64,000 nt of DNA from contig JBCBYO010000016.1 of assembly GCA_039815825.1 (NCBI GenBank), forward strand, positions 1 through 64,000, given 5' to 3'. Positions 55,819-63,949 of the stretch are shown one piece after another (the stretch's first letter is position 1; every line of letters starts with the position of its first letter). The DNA comes from JBCBDX01 sp039815825. GTDB taxonomy: Bacteria; Pseudomonadota; Alphaproteobacteria; Rhizobiales; Rhizobiaceae. A program made the translations under genes and the position numbers. The notes under the pieces were generated by a model. That model was not told where the DNA came from, did no database searches, and was given only the letters and a program-made list of their open reading frames with translations.

Positions 55819-56859
55819 TCACCCCAGAATTTGTCCGGCGTTTTCGGCCACGAACGAGGTCAAAAGCTCCGCTGCGGCCTCTTTGTTGCCGTCGAGGCGA
55901 AGTCGAAGCGCTTCGATTTGCGCTTCTTCATGCTTTACAACGAACGCAAAGAAGTCGCGGTCTTCAACCGGAGAAACGCGATAGAGCTCCTTGAGCTTTT
56001 CTAGGTATCTGATCGTGTCCTGCAGAACCATCTTGGTCATTACATCTTCGGGGAGCATGCCTGCGCCGAAGCGTGCAAGACCGACCTGCAGGTTCGCGCC
56101 TGCGCGAGGGGCCTGATCCAGCCCATACTTTTCCGCCACGGGGGCGTAGGCCTGCTGGAGGAACTCTTCAAAAGCCATCCATGCTGTGTAAAACATCTTG
56201 TTTGCGTCGCCGACGGCGACGGCATCAAGGTCCTTGTTCACCTTTAGGGCAAAGGCGCGGTTTTGAACTTCCATGTCAAAAAGTTCCATGAACCGCTCAT
56301 CGCGTGCAGCCGTTGGCCCGAACGGAAGGACGGACGGATCGCGTTTAAGGACAAAGAAATAAGGGACCGGGTTGCCCTTCATGTCCATAACACCCAGGAC
56401 CCGCTCTTCGTCGATCTTGACGAAGGCGTCGATGATTGGCCGGTCGTCATAGAGCATGCAGGACGTCACGCGGCCTCGGTATTCCTGCATCCGTAAGCGC
56501 GCCTTGCTTTCCTTTGTCTCCAGGACGAACCGCGCGGTGTTGATCACAGAACCGATGATTTCTTCCTTTGGCAGGTCGACGGTCAACGGGATCAGGCTTG
56601 GGTTAGCGGCATAAATCTCTGATTTGTCCGTTGTTATAAAAACCAGCGGATGAACATCCTCTTCACTGTCGAAAATTTTGCCATAAAGACCGCCAGGCTC
56701 CAGCAATCCATCGAGCGGATGACCGGTGATGACCTCATGCAGTGTCCAGCGCCCGAGCATGAATTCATTAGACACTGTAGGCAGCGCATCAAACGCTGCA
56801 AAGGCCTGGTCTGGGGTGGTCTCGGCGCCCTCGAGATCTGTGAGCAATACGTCTTCCAT
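55819..56859 (-). CDS. GXWXG/DUF4334 protein with unassigned C-terminal domain
   Basis: A 346-residue cytoplasmic protein. The N-terminal half (about 1-170) matches the GXWXG and DUF4334 pair: LGRWTLHEVITGHPLDGLL, GGLYGKIFDSEEDVHPLVF, then YRGRVTSCMLYDDRPIIDAF. Proteins with only this half are usually about 180 aa. The remaining 170 residues are mainly helical, with acidic and histidine-containing helices (AFEEFLQQAY, VKHEEAQIEALRL); I cannot assign a family. A metal-binding helical bundle is only a guess. AGGAG precedes the ATG. It is divergent from a TetR regulator across a dyad, so the regulator probably controls it. Confidence 0.7.
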   Translation of the reverse strand: MEDVLLTDLEGAETTPDQAFAAFDALPTVSNEFMLGRWTLHEVITGHPLDGLLEPGGLYGKIFDSEEDVHPLVFITTDKSEIYAANPSLIPLTVDLPKEEIIGSVINTARFVLETKESKARLRMQEYRGRVTSCMLYDDRPIIDAFVKIDEERVLGVMDMKGNPVPYFFVLKRDPSVLPFGPTAARDERFMELFDMEVQNRAFALKVNKDLDAVAVGDANKMFYTAWMAFEEFLQQAYAPVAEKYGLDQAPRAGANLQVGLARFGAGMLPEDVMTKMVLQDTIRYLEKLKELYRVSPVEDRDFFAFVVKHEEAQIEALRLRLDGNKEAAAELLTSFVAENAGQILG

Positions 56860-57022
56860 GTCTTTCTCCTAGACGTCCCTTCAAAGAGGGCCTCATGCGA
56901 GTTTTCTTACAATTTTCAGCGGCAGGGCTGGGCCTGTCGCAGCGAGCGGTTATACAAAGGGGCTCAGTGACCGAAACGAGCACGCTGTTGTGCGGCTCTA
57001 AATAAAATAATGGTTATATAAT

Positions 57023-57054
57023 GCAAGAACAAAAATATGAAGATTTTGTTTTGC
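57023..57054. promoter_or_regulatory. Candidate TetR operator (inverted repeat)
   Basis: Between the divergent DUF4334 and TetR genes is a perfect 7-bp inverted repeat AACAAAA (57028-57034) and TTTTGTT (57044-57050) with a 9-base spacer. The outer arms extend it imperfectly to GCAA/TTGC, giving a dyad of about 32 bases. It ends 20 bases before the TetR start codon, a typical place for autoregulation. Binding is inferred from position and symmetry only. Confidence 0.5.
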
Positions 57055-57074
57055 TCGCCAAATCAGGAGATTAG

Positions 57075-57653
57075 ATGCCAAAAGTCGTCGATCACGAAGA
57101 ACGTCGGAACAGCATTGCGCGCGCTGCCATGCTGGAAATCGCCGAGGGCGGAATCGAGGATTTGCGCTTGAAGGATGTCGCAGCGCGTGCCGGTTGGACA
57201 ACCGGCGTCCTGACACATTACTTCAAGAGCAAAGAGGAACTGCTGTCAGAAGCTTTAAAAGTGACCTTTCGAGAAGTCGTAGGCGAGGCTGTGGCCGACG
57301 CTAAGGATGACCGCCATGATGGATACGAGCTGATGCGGCGATGGCTGCCCAGTTTCCCGGGGCGCCTTGCGGTCTCGAAAGCATGGATCGCCTTTATGGG
57401 GAGCGCCCAGTTTTCCTCCGCCAACAGAGAGCTTTTTGCGGAGTATTATAGACTGATGGCGCAAGAGGGGCATCGCCGCCTAGAAGGCATACCGCTGGCC
57501 ATTGACGCTGAAGCAGCGGTAGACATGCTGCAAGCCTTCTTCGACGGGCTCTGCACAAGAGTAATCATGGAACCTGACGCTTGGCCTATCGAGCGGCAAG
57601 AAGCACTTCTCAAAACGTTCATAGAACGCCTGTTGCGTGGCAACGATGGCTGA
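57075..57653 (+). CDS. TetR/AcrR family regulator (BetI-like)
   Basis: A 192-residue TetR-type repressor. The N-terminal helix-turn-helix (about 8-55) reads RRNSIARAAMLEIAEGG, LRLKDVAARAGWTTGVLTHYF, and KEELLSEAL; the opening and the length resemble BetI-type regulators. The C-terminal ligand-binding domain is helical and unassigned. CAGGAGATTAG precedes the ATG. It is divergent from the DUF4334 gene with a 215-base gap that contains the dyad at 57023-57054, so self- and neighbour-regulation are likely. The inducer is unknown; a choline- or fatty-acid-like ligand cannot be claimed. Confidence 0.88.
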   Translation: MPKVVDHEERRNSIARAAMLEIAEGGIEDLRLKDVAARAGWTTGVLTHYFKSKEELLSEALKVTFREVVGEAVADAKDDRHDGYELMRRWLPSFPGRLAVSKAWIAFMGSAQFSSANRELFAEYYRLMAQEGHRRLEGIPLAIDAEAAVDMLQAFFDGLCTRVIMEPDAWPIERQEALLKTFIERLLRGNDG

Positions 57654-57799
57654 ACGAGAAGACTAAGGTTGGGAACTCCAGTTGTATACCGCGTCGATAC
57701 TGCAGCCGCAGAAACGGGTTTCAACACTGCCGGTCATCTAGGTGACGGGCACAAACGTTTTTTGACTTTAAAACCGGTGTCCCGGACTTGGACAAAAAA

Positions 57800-57822
57800 G
57801 GGTGCGCGACGGGCGCGCACCC
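57800..57822 (-). terminator. Intrinsic terminator of the sox operon
   Basis: A perfect 9-bp stem GGGTGCGCG/CGCGCACCC with a five-base loop, 26 bases after the soxF stop. Read on the minus strand it is followed by TTTTTT (the A-run 57794-57799), the standard Rho-independent layout. It closes the sox transcription unit and separates it from the TetR gene. Confidence 0.93.
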
Positions 57823-57847
57823 TCAATAACTGACTTATTACAGGGTT

Positions 57848-59116
57848 TTAAGCTGACAACATGTCGGTTGTGATGCCGGTATACCAGCCTTCAGACTCTT
57901 CATACGTTGCTTTGCGCAGTTCAGCGCTCTCGCCCGTTGCAGAGATGAAGCCATCAACCTTTGCGATCTTTTCTTCAGTCGCTTCATAAGTTGCGCCAAC
58001 TTTCACGCCGTCATTTGGTGCAATGAGCGACCAGCAAGTGTTGGCAAACTTGGCCGGGAAAACGCGGCTTCCGGTCAACGCACCGCGGATTGCGTTTGAC
58101 GCGACCTTGGCCTGACTATTGGCTGAGAAGCCGGATTTAGGCATATCACCTTGCTGCGATGCATCGCCAAGCACGTACACGTCTGCGTCAGCCTTTGTCG
58201 ACATATCGGCCGCATTCACAGGTGCCCAATTGCCGTCTGTCACACCAGCGACTTCGGCGATCTTGCCCGCTTTCATGGCTGGGATAACATTACACACGTC
58301 GACTTTTGTAACTTCACCGTCAATCGAAACAGTCATCGCATCAGGGTCGACGACGACATTACCGCCGCCGAAATCATCGCCAATCCAGTCGATCATTCCA
58401 TCGTAGTGGTTAGCCCACCCCTCTTGGAACAACGCCATCTTCGAGAACTTCGCCTTTGGATCGGCGATAATAATCTTCGCTGTTGGGTTATTCTGCTTCA
58501 GATAGTGCGCCACCATAGAAACGCGCTCATATGGTCCAGGTGGGCAGCGGTATGGGTTTGGAGGAGCGACCATCGCAAACGTGCCGCCCGCTGGCATCGA
58601 CGCCAATTGTGCCTTGAGAAGCTCTGTTTGCGATCCCGCTTTGTAAGCGTGAGGCATCTTATTTTGCGCATTCACGCTCCAGCCTTCAACGGAGTCATCA
58701 ACGAAGTCGATGCCCGGTGAAAGAACGAGCTTGTCGTATGAGAGTGTCGCGCCACCGGCCAGTGTTACTGTTTTCGCTGAGCGATCCACACCGATTGCCC
58801 AATCATGGACAACATTTACGCCGCTGCTGGCAAGTGCGCCGTAGGAGTGGCCCAGATCGTCCATCTCCTTGAACCCACCGAGATACAAGTTGGAGAAGAA
58901 ACAGGTGTAATATCTACGCGTAGGCTCCACGAGGGTCACATCAATTGCACCATCACTGTCCTTGGCGATATAGCGAGCAGCTGTTGCACCGCCGGCACCG
59001 CCACCGATGACCACAACACGCGGCTTGCCTTGTGCGCGTAGATAGGTTGGGGCCGCCATTGTAGCCGCACCTGCACCAACCAGTACGCCGAACTGGCGTC
59101 TGCTAAGTCTTGTCAT
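57848..59116 (-). CDS. soxF: SoxF, flavocytochrome c-type sulfide dehydrogenase flavoprotein
   Basis: Periplasmic FAD subunit of a flavocytochrome c that oxidises sulfide, or supports thiosulfate oxidation, and passes electrons to the cytochrome partner. A Tat signal (SRRQFGV, about 1-29) exports the folded flavoprotein. An FAD fold follows (VVVIGGGAGGATAA, 34-47); Cys191 in CPPGPYER and Cys361 in NTCWS correspond to the redox disulfide pair of flavocytochrome c. 422 aa is typical. GGAGG precedes the ATG. It is the last gene of the operon, after the cytochrome gene. Confidence 0.93.
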   Translation of the reverse strand: MTRLSRRQFGVLVGAGAATMAAPTYLRAQGKPRVVVIGGGAGGATAARYIAKDSDGAIDVTLVEPTRRYYTCFFSNLYLGGFKEMDDLGHSYGALASSGVNVVHDWAIGVDRSAKTVTLAGGATLSYDKLVLSPGIDFVDDSVEGWSVNAQNKMPHAYKAGSQTELLKAQLASMPAGGTFAMVAPPNPYRCPPGPYERVSMVAHYLKQNNPTAKIIIADPKAKFSKMALFQEGWANHYDGMIDWIGDDFGGGNVVVDPDAMTVSIDGEVTKVDVCNVIPAMKAGKIAEVAGVTDGNWAPVNAADMSTKADADVYVLGDASQQGDMPKSGFSANSQAKVASNAIRGALTGSRVFPAKFANTCWSLIAPNDGVKVGATYEATEEKIAKVDGFISATGESAELRKATYEESEGWYTGITTDMLSA

Positions 59117-59146
59117 GTCATTTCCTCCCGACAGTAGACAAATTGA

Positions 59147-59692
59147 TCACTCCAGTTCTATGCTGGAGAAATATTCAGCCAAATGCGCAATCTCCTCATT
59201 AGAAACATTCTGCGCACGAAGATTCATTACGTTATTGACGCGAATACCCATTTTGTATTCAACCATTGCTTGAACCAGATACTCTTTCGGCATGCCAACA
59301 ATGGATGGCACTTCGTCGCCTTCCCACGACAGCTTGTGACAGGTCGTACAATCACCGGCCAGGTACTCGCCATATTCCAAGTCTGGCGCTATTTGCATAA
59401 TGTCCGCGGTCATGACCAACTCGATAGCTTCAATCTCGTCGTTTGCCTCGGTCTTGATCTGTCCGTCCGAACGACCTGACTTGGCTTGATCGGAACCGGC
59501 TAGAATGATGCTTTTTTCGTTTTTGCCAACATCACCTGTGGCTGCCACAGCGCTTTCGAGTTTGGCGGTGTCCTTTTCCACGAAACTGCTGACAGCAAAC
59601 GTTACGCCAGCTGGAAGAGCGGTGAACGCGACCGCGGCGCTAACCGCAATCAAGTGCTGCTTTACCGTCCGTCGGTTTGCCAAATTGCTCAA
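59147..59692 (-). CDS. soxE: SoxE-like monoheme c-type cytochrome
   Basis: A 181-residue exported cytochrome, probable electron-accepting partner of SoxF. It has an N-terminal signal/anchor helix (about 13-33), a polar linker rich in Lys, Asp and Glu (about 40-95), and one heme site CTTCH at 115-119, with a methionine-bearing C-terminal helix region. Many SoxE/FccA relatives carry two hemes; this one has a single CxxCH. The start codon is TTG at 59692, with GGGAG upstream, and no ATG fits. It lies between soxD and soxF. Confidence 0.82.
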   Translation of the reverse strand: MSNLANRRTVKQHLIAVSAAVAFTALPAGVTFAVSSFVEKDTAKLESAVAATGDVGKNEKSIILAGSDQAKSGRSDGQIKTEANDEIEAIELVMTADIMQIAPDLEYGEYLAGDCTTCHKLSWEGDEVPSIVGMPKEYLVQAMVEYKMGIRVNNVMNLRAQNVSNEEIAHLAEYFSSIELE

Positions 59693-59742
59693 AAAGCTTC
59701 TCCCAACCGCTCTGTTTAAAGAGCGTCGTTTCCCTTATCGAC

Positions 59743-60819
59743 TCACTGGCTTTCCTCGGGCGTGACATCGAGAACTGTGGCGCGCATTGTAATTTCTACG
59801 CTGCCTTTACAGTTTTCCATGCATGGATCTGTGCGCCATTGGCCGTACTCAGTTTCGGGGCGATCATCGACGATGAACCCATCTGCATTCGGCATTTCGA
59901 CATCCAGGAAATTTTCATTCGATAAGACGAACTCGTCGTCCACGATGTCGTTTGAATACAATATGTATGCAACGATGGCGTAAGTATCATCATCGCTCAA
60001 CGTTCCCGCATATCCAAACGGCATGGAGCGATGCACATAATCCCAGACCGTGGAAAGATACGGCCAATAAGAACCCACCGTTTTAAGCGGATCCTCATCT
60101 GCGAGCGTGCCCTCCCCGCCCGCTAGTTTCGGCCAGTTGTCGACACCCTCGGCAAAGTCGCCATGGCAAGCCGCACACTGTTCTACAAACAGTTCTTCTC
60201 CATCAAAAACACTGCCAGAGCCAACGGGCAAACCGCGACCGTCGGGCATGACTTTCACATCCCACGCGGCAACTTCCGACGGTGTTGCCTGACGACCCAA
60301 GCCAAACAACCCTTTTGACATTGCAGCTTCCAAATCAGCGATTGCTGGCGCAACCTCGTCCGTTTCGGCTGACGCTATCTTGGTGCTGGCTTGCCCGTCA
60401 TCGTCGACTTCCGGCGTTGTTAATGCCGATTCATCAGCCACATCAGGGTCGAATGTTTTCAAGTAGGCAAGGACGTTTGCGATATCCTCTTCCTTCTTGA
60501 GCCCAGCAAAAGCCATTCGCGTGCCTTTGAGGAACTTCCGAGGCGCGGCCAAATACTCAGCCAGATTTTCCTCTTCCCAAACAATTCCGGAGTTCATCAT
60601 CGCTTTTGAGTATTTAAACCCATCGACGGAACCTGCGGCACGACCAAAAATATCATTAAGTTGCGGACCGACCTTGTTGGCCGCACCGTCACCGACCGCA
60701 TGACAGGCGGCACATTTCTTGTATACAGTTTTGCCCGCCGCCGGGTCCATTGCGTGCGAGAAACTGACAGTTCCTAAGAGGCACGCACCTGCAGAAAGAG
60801 CTTTAAGAAACTTCGACAT
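59743..60819 (-). CDS. soxD: SoxD, diheme cytochrome c of sulfane dehydrogenase
   Basis: Electron-transfer subunit of the SoxCD sulfane dehydrogenase, which oxidises the SoxY-bound sulfane sulfur. Signal peptide to about SHA-MD (23), first heme CAACH at 36-40, second heme CAACH at 215-219, and an acidic Ala/Asp-rich linker of about 80 residues between the two domains. 358 aa matches Paracoccus SoxD in layout. Its ATG lies inside the end of soxC (17-base overlap), so the two subunits are translationally coupled. Confidence 0.92.
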   Translation of the reverse strand: MSKFLKALSAGACLLGTVSFSHAMDPAAGKTVYKKCAACHAVGDGAANKVGPQLNDIFGRAAGSVDGFKYSKAMMNSGIVWEEENLAEYLAAPRKFLKGTRMAFAGLKKEEDIANVLAYLKTFDPDVADESALTTPEVDDDGQASTKIASAETDEVAPAIADLEAAMSKGLFGLGRQATPSEVAAWDVKVMPDGRGLPVGSGSVFDGEELFVEQCAACHGDFAEGVDNWPKLAGGEGTLADEDPLKTVGSYWPYLSTVWDYVHRSMPFGYAGTLSDDDTYAIVAYILYSNDIVDDEFVLSNENFLDVEMPNADGFIVDDRPETEYGQWRTDPCMENCKGSVEITMRATVLDVTPEESQ

Positions 60820-62101
60820 TTTCCGCGGTCCCGTCTTTTTTCACATGCCAAGTCTGGATGCAATTATTGTGGTAAATTGAGTTAAGACCTCGCACTTCGC
60901 GAAGTTGATCCTTTGTCGGCTGAACATACCCAGTCTCGTCTATTGCTCGGGCTTGCAGAAGCATCTCCTCGCCATCCCAAGTCGTGTCGAGATAGAAACG
61001 CGTCAACGCCTTGCTGTCACCTTGAGTGGTACCGAGGCGCGCCGTCTCCCACGAGATGCCACCGTCTTTAGAGACATCAACGCGGGTGATACGACCATGC
61101 CCTGACCATGCAAGTCCGCTGATTACCATTGGCCCTGGGCCATGTTTGATCGGCATTTGTGGACTAGGCGACGTTATGACTGACTTGGCGTCCATCACCC
61201 ATGTCCATTTGCGGGAGGTGCCGTCTTCCAAAGTGTCCGTATACTTCGACGTTTCTTCGCGACTCTCGACCGGCGCGTCGGTCACTTCTATGCGCCGCAA
61301 CCACTTGATCCAGAGGTTGCCTTCCCAACCCGGAACAACAATACGGACGGGATAACCGTGCTCTTTTCGAAGAGCTTCACCATTCGCCTTAAAAGCAACG
61401 AGAACATCATCAAGTGCTTTTTCCAGTGGTATTGTGCGCCCATTGGATGACGCGTCTGCCCCTTCAAAGAAGACCCACTTGTTAGATAGGTCGCTAGCTG
61501 CGCTCAATCCTGCTTCCTGCAACAAGATCCGCAGCGGCACGCCGGAGTATTCCATGTTGTGGATCATGCCGTGGGTGAACTGCACGCCGTTGAGCTGCGC
61601 ACCCGCCCACTCCATTCCTGTATTTGCGGCACACTCACAGAAGTAGACATGGTTTTCGCGTGGGAACCGCTCCAGATCGTCATATGTGAAGACCAACGGC
61701 TGATCGACCAACCCGTTAATCATCAGGCGATACTCTTCTTTTGGAAGCTCAATGGCGCCAGAGTGATGCCGTTCAAAGGCGCAGCCTTGCGGGGTAATCG
61801 TACCGTCAAGGGCGTGAATCGGTGTGAAGTTGATGGAAGAGATTGTGTCTGCTGTCAGCCATTCGACATTACGGCGAACGACATCGCTCTCAAAGTCAAT
61901 TGGCAAACCGTAGGGCGATGCATCGACGCCATCACCGGTGAAGCTGGCCCAATCTTTCAACTCCAGTATGGCGGGGTCGCCTTCTGCCCGCACTGTGCTC
62001 GAACCAGCCGCCAGTGCAGCGCCGCTGACCAGCGACGTTGTCAAAAAACGTCTGCGCGAGACATCTGGTGCAGACTCGCTGCCCCGAAACATTTTCAACA
62101 T
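60803..62101 (-). CDS. soxC: SoxC, molybdenum sulfane dehydrogenase subunit
   Basis: Molybdopterin subunit of SoxCD and a member of the sulfite oxidase family. Tat signal with SRRRFLTTS (15-23) fits folded export after cofactor insertion. The molybdenum-ligand region has CECAANTGM with Cys155 and Cys157, and the C-terminal dimerisation domain follows (GHGRITRVDVS). The 432-residue form starts at ATG 62101 directly after GGAGGAG; an in-frame ATG further upstream (62128) lacks such a site. Presence of soxCD suggests full thiosulfate oxidation to sulfate without sulfur globules. Confidence 0.93.
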   Translation of the reverse strand: MLKMFRGSESAPDVSRRRFLTTSLVSGAALAAGSSTVRAEGDPAILELKDWASFTGDGVDASPYGLPIDFESDVVRRNVEWLTADTISSINFTPIHALDGTITPQGCAFERHHSGAIELPKEEYRLMINGLVDQPLVFTYDDLERFPRENHVYFCECAANTGMEWAGAQLNGVQFTHGMIHNMEYSGVPLRILLQEAGLSAASDLSNKWVFFEGADASSNGRTIPLEKALDDVLVAFKANGEALRKEHGYPVRIVVPGWEGNLWIKWLRRIEVTDAPVESREETSKYTDTLEDGTSRKWTWVMDAKSVITSPSPQMPIKHGPGPMVISGLAWSGHGRITRVDVSKDGGISWETARLGTTQGDSKALTRFYLDTTWDGEEMLLQARAIDETGYVQPTKDQLREVRGLNSIYHNNCIQTWHVKKDGTAENVEVS

Positions 62102-62193
62102 GGACTCCTCCCGATCGGAGTTAAACATTCAAGAATTTATATGTTTTTGCAACCTTCATCGCATTGAAAAGTGCTATTCTTTTTGTACGGATG

Positions 62194-63888
62194 TTACATC
62201 TTCACTTTAACCGATTGATTATTAAGCGGTTTTACTAATCCAAGACCGGTGATGTAATCTTCCATAAGGTCGTAAATGGCAGGACCCTCTGTGCCCTCGT
62301 TCACACTTGCCCACCCGCCTACGACATAAGTCTTATCTGCCTCAATGGGGTCACCGCTCGTCAATTTCATGTCCGAAATCCGGCCACCCATCTCGCCATT
62401 TGGCGCGCACGCATACGACATCCCACCAACACGAACCATGTCTCCACCCTGTTGGAAAAACGGATCCTTGTTGAACAAATTATCGCAGACGTCCTCGAGA
62501 ATTTCCTTCAACTGCGCGCCGGTGAACTCACTTCGATAAACAGCCGGATAGTTCATGGATGTTACGGTGTAGAGATCATCAATCGTGATGTTTTGGCCGG
62601 CCAGCAAAGTGGTTCCCCAACGAAAACCGGGCGAAAGCGCGATCTGCGTATCACGTTCTTGCATGATGCCATCGCAGATTACATCATCCCACGTGCCATT
62701 GAAGTTACCCCGCCGGTAAAGCATCTCATCGGCTTGACCTATCACTCTGTTGCACTCAGTTTCGTATGGCGCACGAACCTCATCGATCTTGGCAGCCATC
62801 TCCTTGTCCGGTGTTATGACATCGGAGAAGACCGGGATAACATTTGAAGCGTAGTCGACGACCCTGCCGCCCTCCACTTTCAAGTCGACACGCCCAAGGT
62901 ATTTCCCGTGGGAGCCGGAAGCGAGGACCAGTGTATCATTTTCTTTAATTGCATGCGGCAGTGAATCATGGGTATGCCCAGTCATTATGACGTCAATACC
63001 CGAAACAACGTTGGCCAACTTGCGGTCAACGTCGAACCCGTTGTGTGAGAGTAGAACAACTATCTCGGCACCTTTTGCACGAGCAGCATCTACATTTTCT
63101 TGGATGGCGTCCGGGCGTATCCCAAATGACCAATCGGGAAACATCCAACGCGGATTTGCGATTGGCGTATAGGGCATGGCCTGACCGATTACGGCAACGT
63201 TGACGCCTCCGCGCTCATAGAATGCCGTAGCATCGAAAACCTGCTCGTCCCATTCAGTGTCGAAGATGTTGGACGCCAAAAACGGGTAGCCCATGTCTTC
63301 CACGATCTCGAGCACGCGATCGGCTCCAAACGTGAATTCCCAATGGCCGACCATTGCATCTGGTCGAAGCAATTTCATGCAATCGACCATGTCCTGGCCA
63401 TTGGTTCTTAGCGAGGTATAGGATCCTTGCCATGTATCGCCGCCATCCAACAGCAGGACACTGTCGTCACCGCGTTCAGCACGGATTGCTTTGACCAGCG
63501 TTGCGACCCTGTCCAAACCGCCAAGGCGACCATAGGCGATTGCAAGCGCCTCATAATCAACCATCGTGTGCGCATAAGCGAGCGGAGACCCAGCATCTAG
63601 ATTAAATCGGCGCAGAAAATCGTCGGCAACGAGGTGGGGCGGAATGCCCGCAAAATCACCGACCCCGATATTGGTATCCGGGGGCCGAAAATAGACTGGC
63701 TTTAGCTGAGCATGGATGTCCGTCACATGCAAAAGCGTGACCTGACCCGTCGCATCGAATTGAAGCAGGTCATCCTGGCTAAGCTGTTGCTGTGCAAAAG
63801 CGCGGTTCGTATTCCCGATTAGACCCGCTGCGCCAAACGCCGCGCTGCCGGTAATCATCAACTGCATAAACTCGCGGCGCGAACGCAT
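62194..63888 (-). CDS. soxB: SoxB, thiosulfohydrolase
   Basis: Dimanganese periplasmic hydrolase that releases sulfate from the SoxY-bound thiosulfate derivative. Tat signal SRREFMQ (3-9) with cleavage near FAQ; metal-binding TDIHAQL (56-62), GGDTWQGS, GHWEFTFG and GHTHDSLP are the 5'-nucleotidase-family motifs in the SoxB form. 564 aa is normal. GGGAGGGG precedes the ATG. It begins 61 bases after the previous gene's stop and is followed by soxC. SoxB is the usual diagnostic marker of the Sox pathway. Confidence 0.96.
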   Translation of the reverse strand: MRSRREFMQLMITGSAAFGAAGLIGNTNRAFAQQQLSQDDLLQFDATGQVTLLHVTDIHAQLKPVYFRPPDTNIGVGDFAGIPPHLVADDFLRRFNLDAGSPLAYAHTMVDYEALAIAYGRLGGLDRVATLVKAIRAERGDDSVLLLDGGDTWQGSYTSLRTNGQDMVDCMKLLRPDAMVGHWEFTFGADRVLEIVEDMGYPFLASNIFDTEWDEQVFDATAFYERGGVNVAVIGQAMPYTPIANPRWMFPDWSFGIRPDAIQENVDAARAKGAEIVVLLSHNGFDVDRKLANVVSGIDVIMTGHTHDSLPHAIKENDTLVLASGSHGKYLGRVDLKVEGGRVVDYASNVIPVFSDVITPDKEMAAKIDEVRAPYETECNRVIGQADEMLYRRGNFNGTWDDVICDGIMQERDTQIALSPGFRWGTTLLAGQNITIDDLYTVTSMNYPAVYRSEFTGAQLKEILEDVCDNLFNKDPFFQQGGDMVRVGGMSYACAPNGEMGGRISDMKLTSGDPIEADKTYVVGGWASVNEGTEGPAIYDLMEDYITGLGLVKPLNNQSVKVKM

Positions 63889-63949
63889 GCATCCCCTCCC
63901 GATCAGAGACTTGGCAATCAGGTCACGCCCCCACGCGACCTAACGCAAA

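Noticed and set aside
57654..57833. Frame continuing after the TetR stop for about 60 codons
   Set aside because: It runs into the terminator, has no family-like sequence and no own start; chance open frame.
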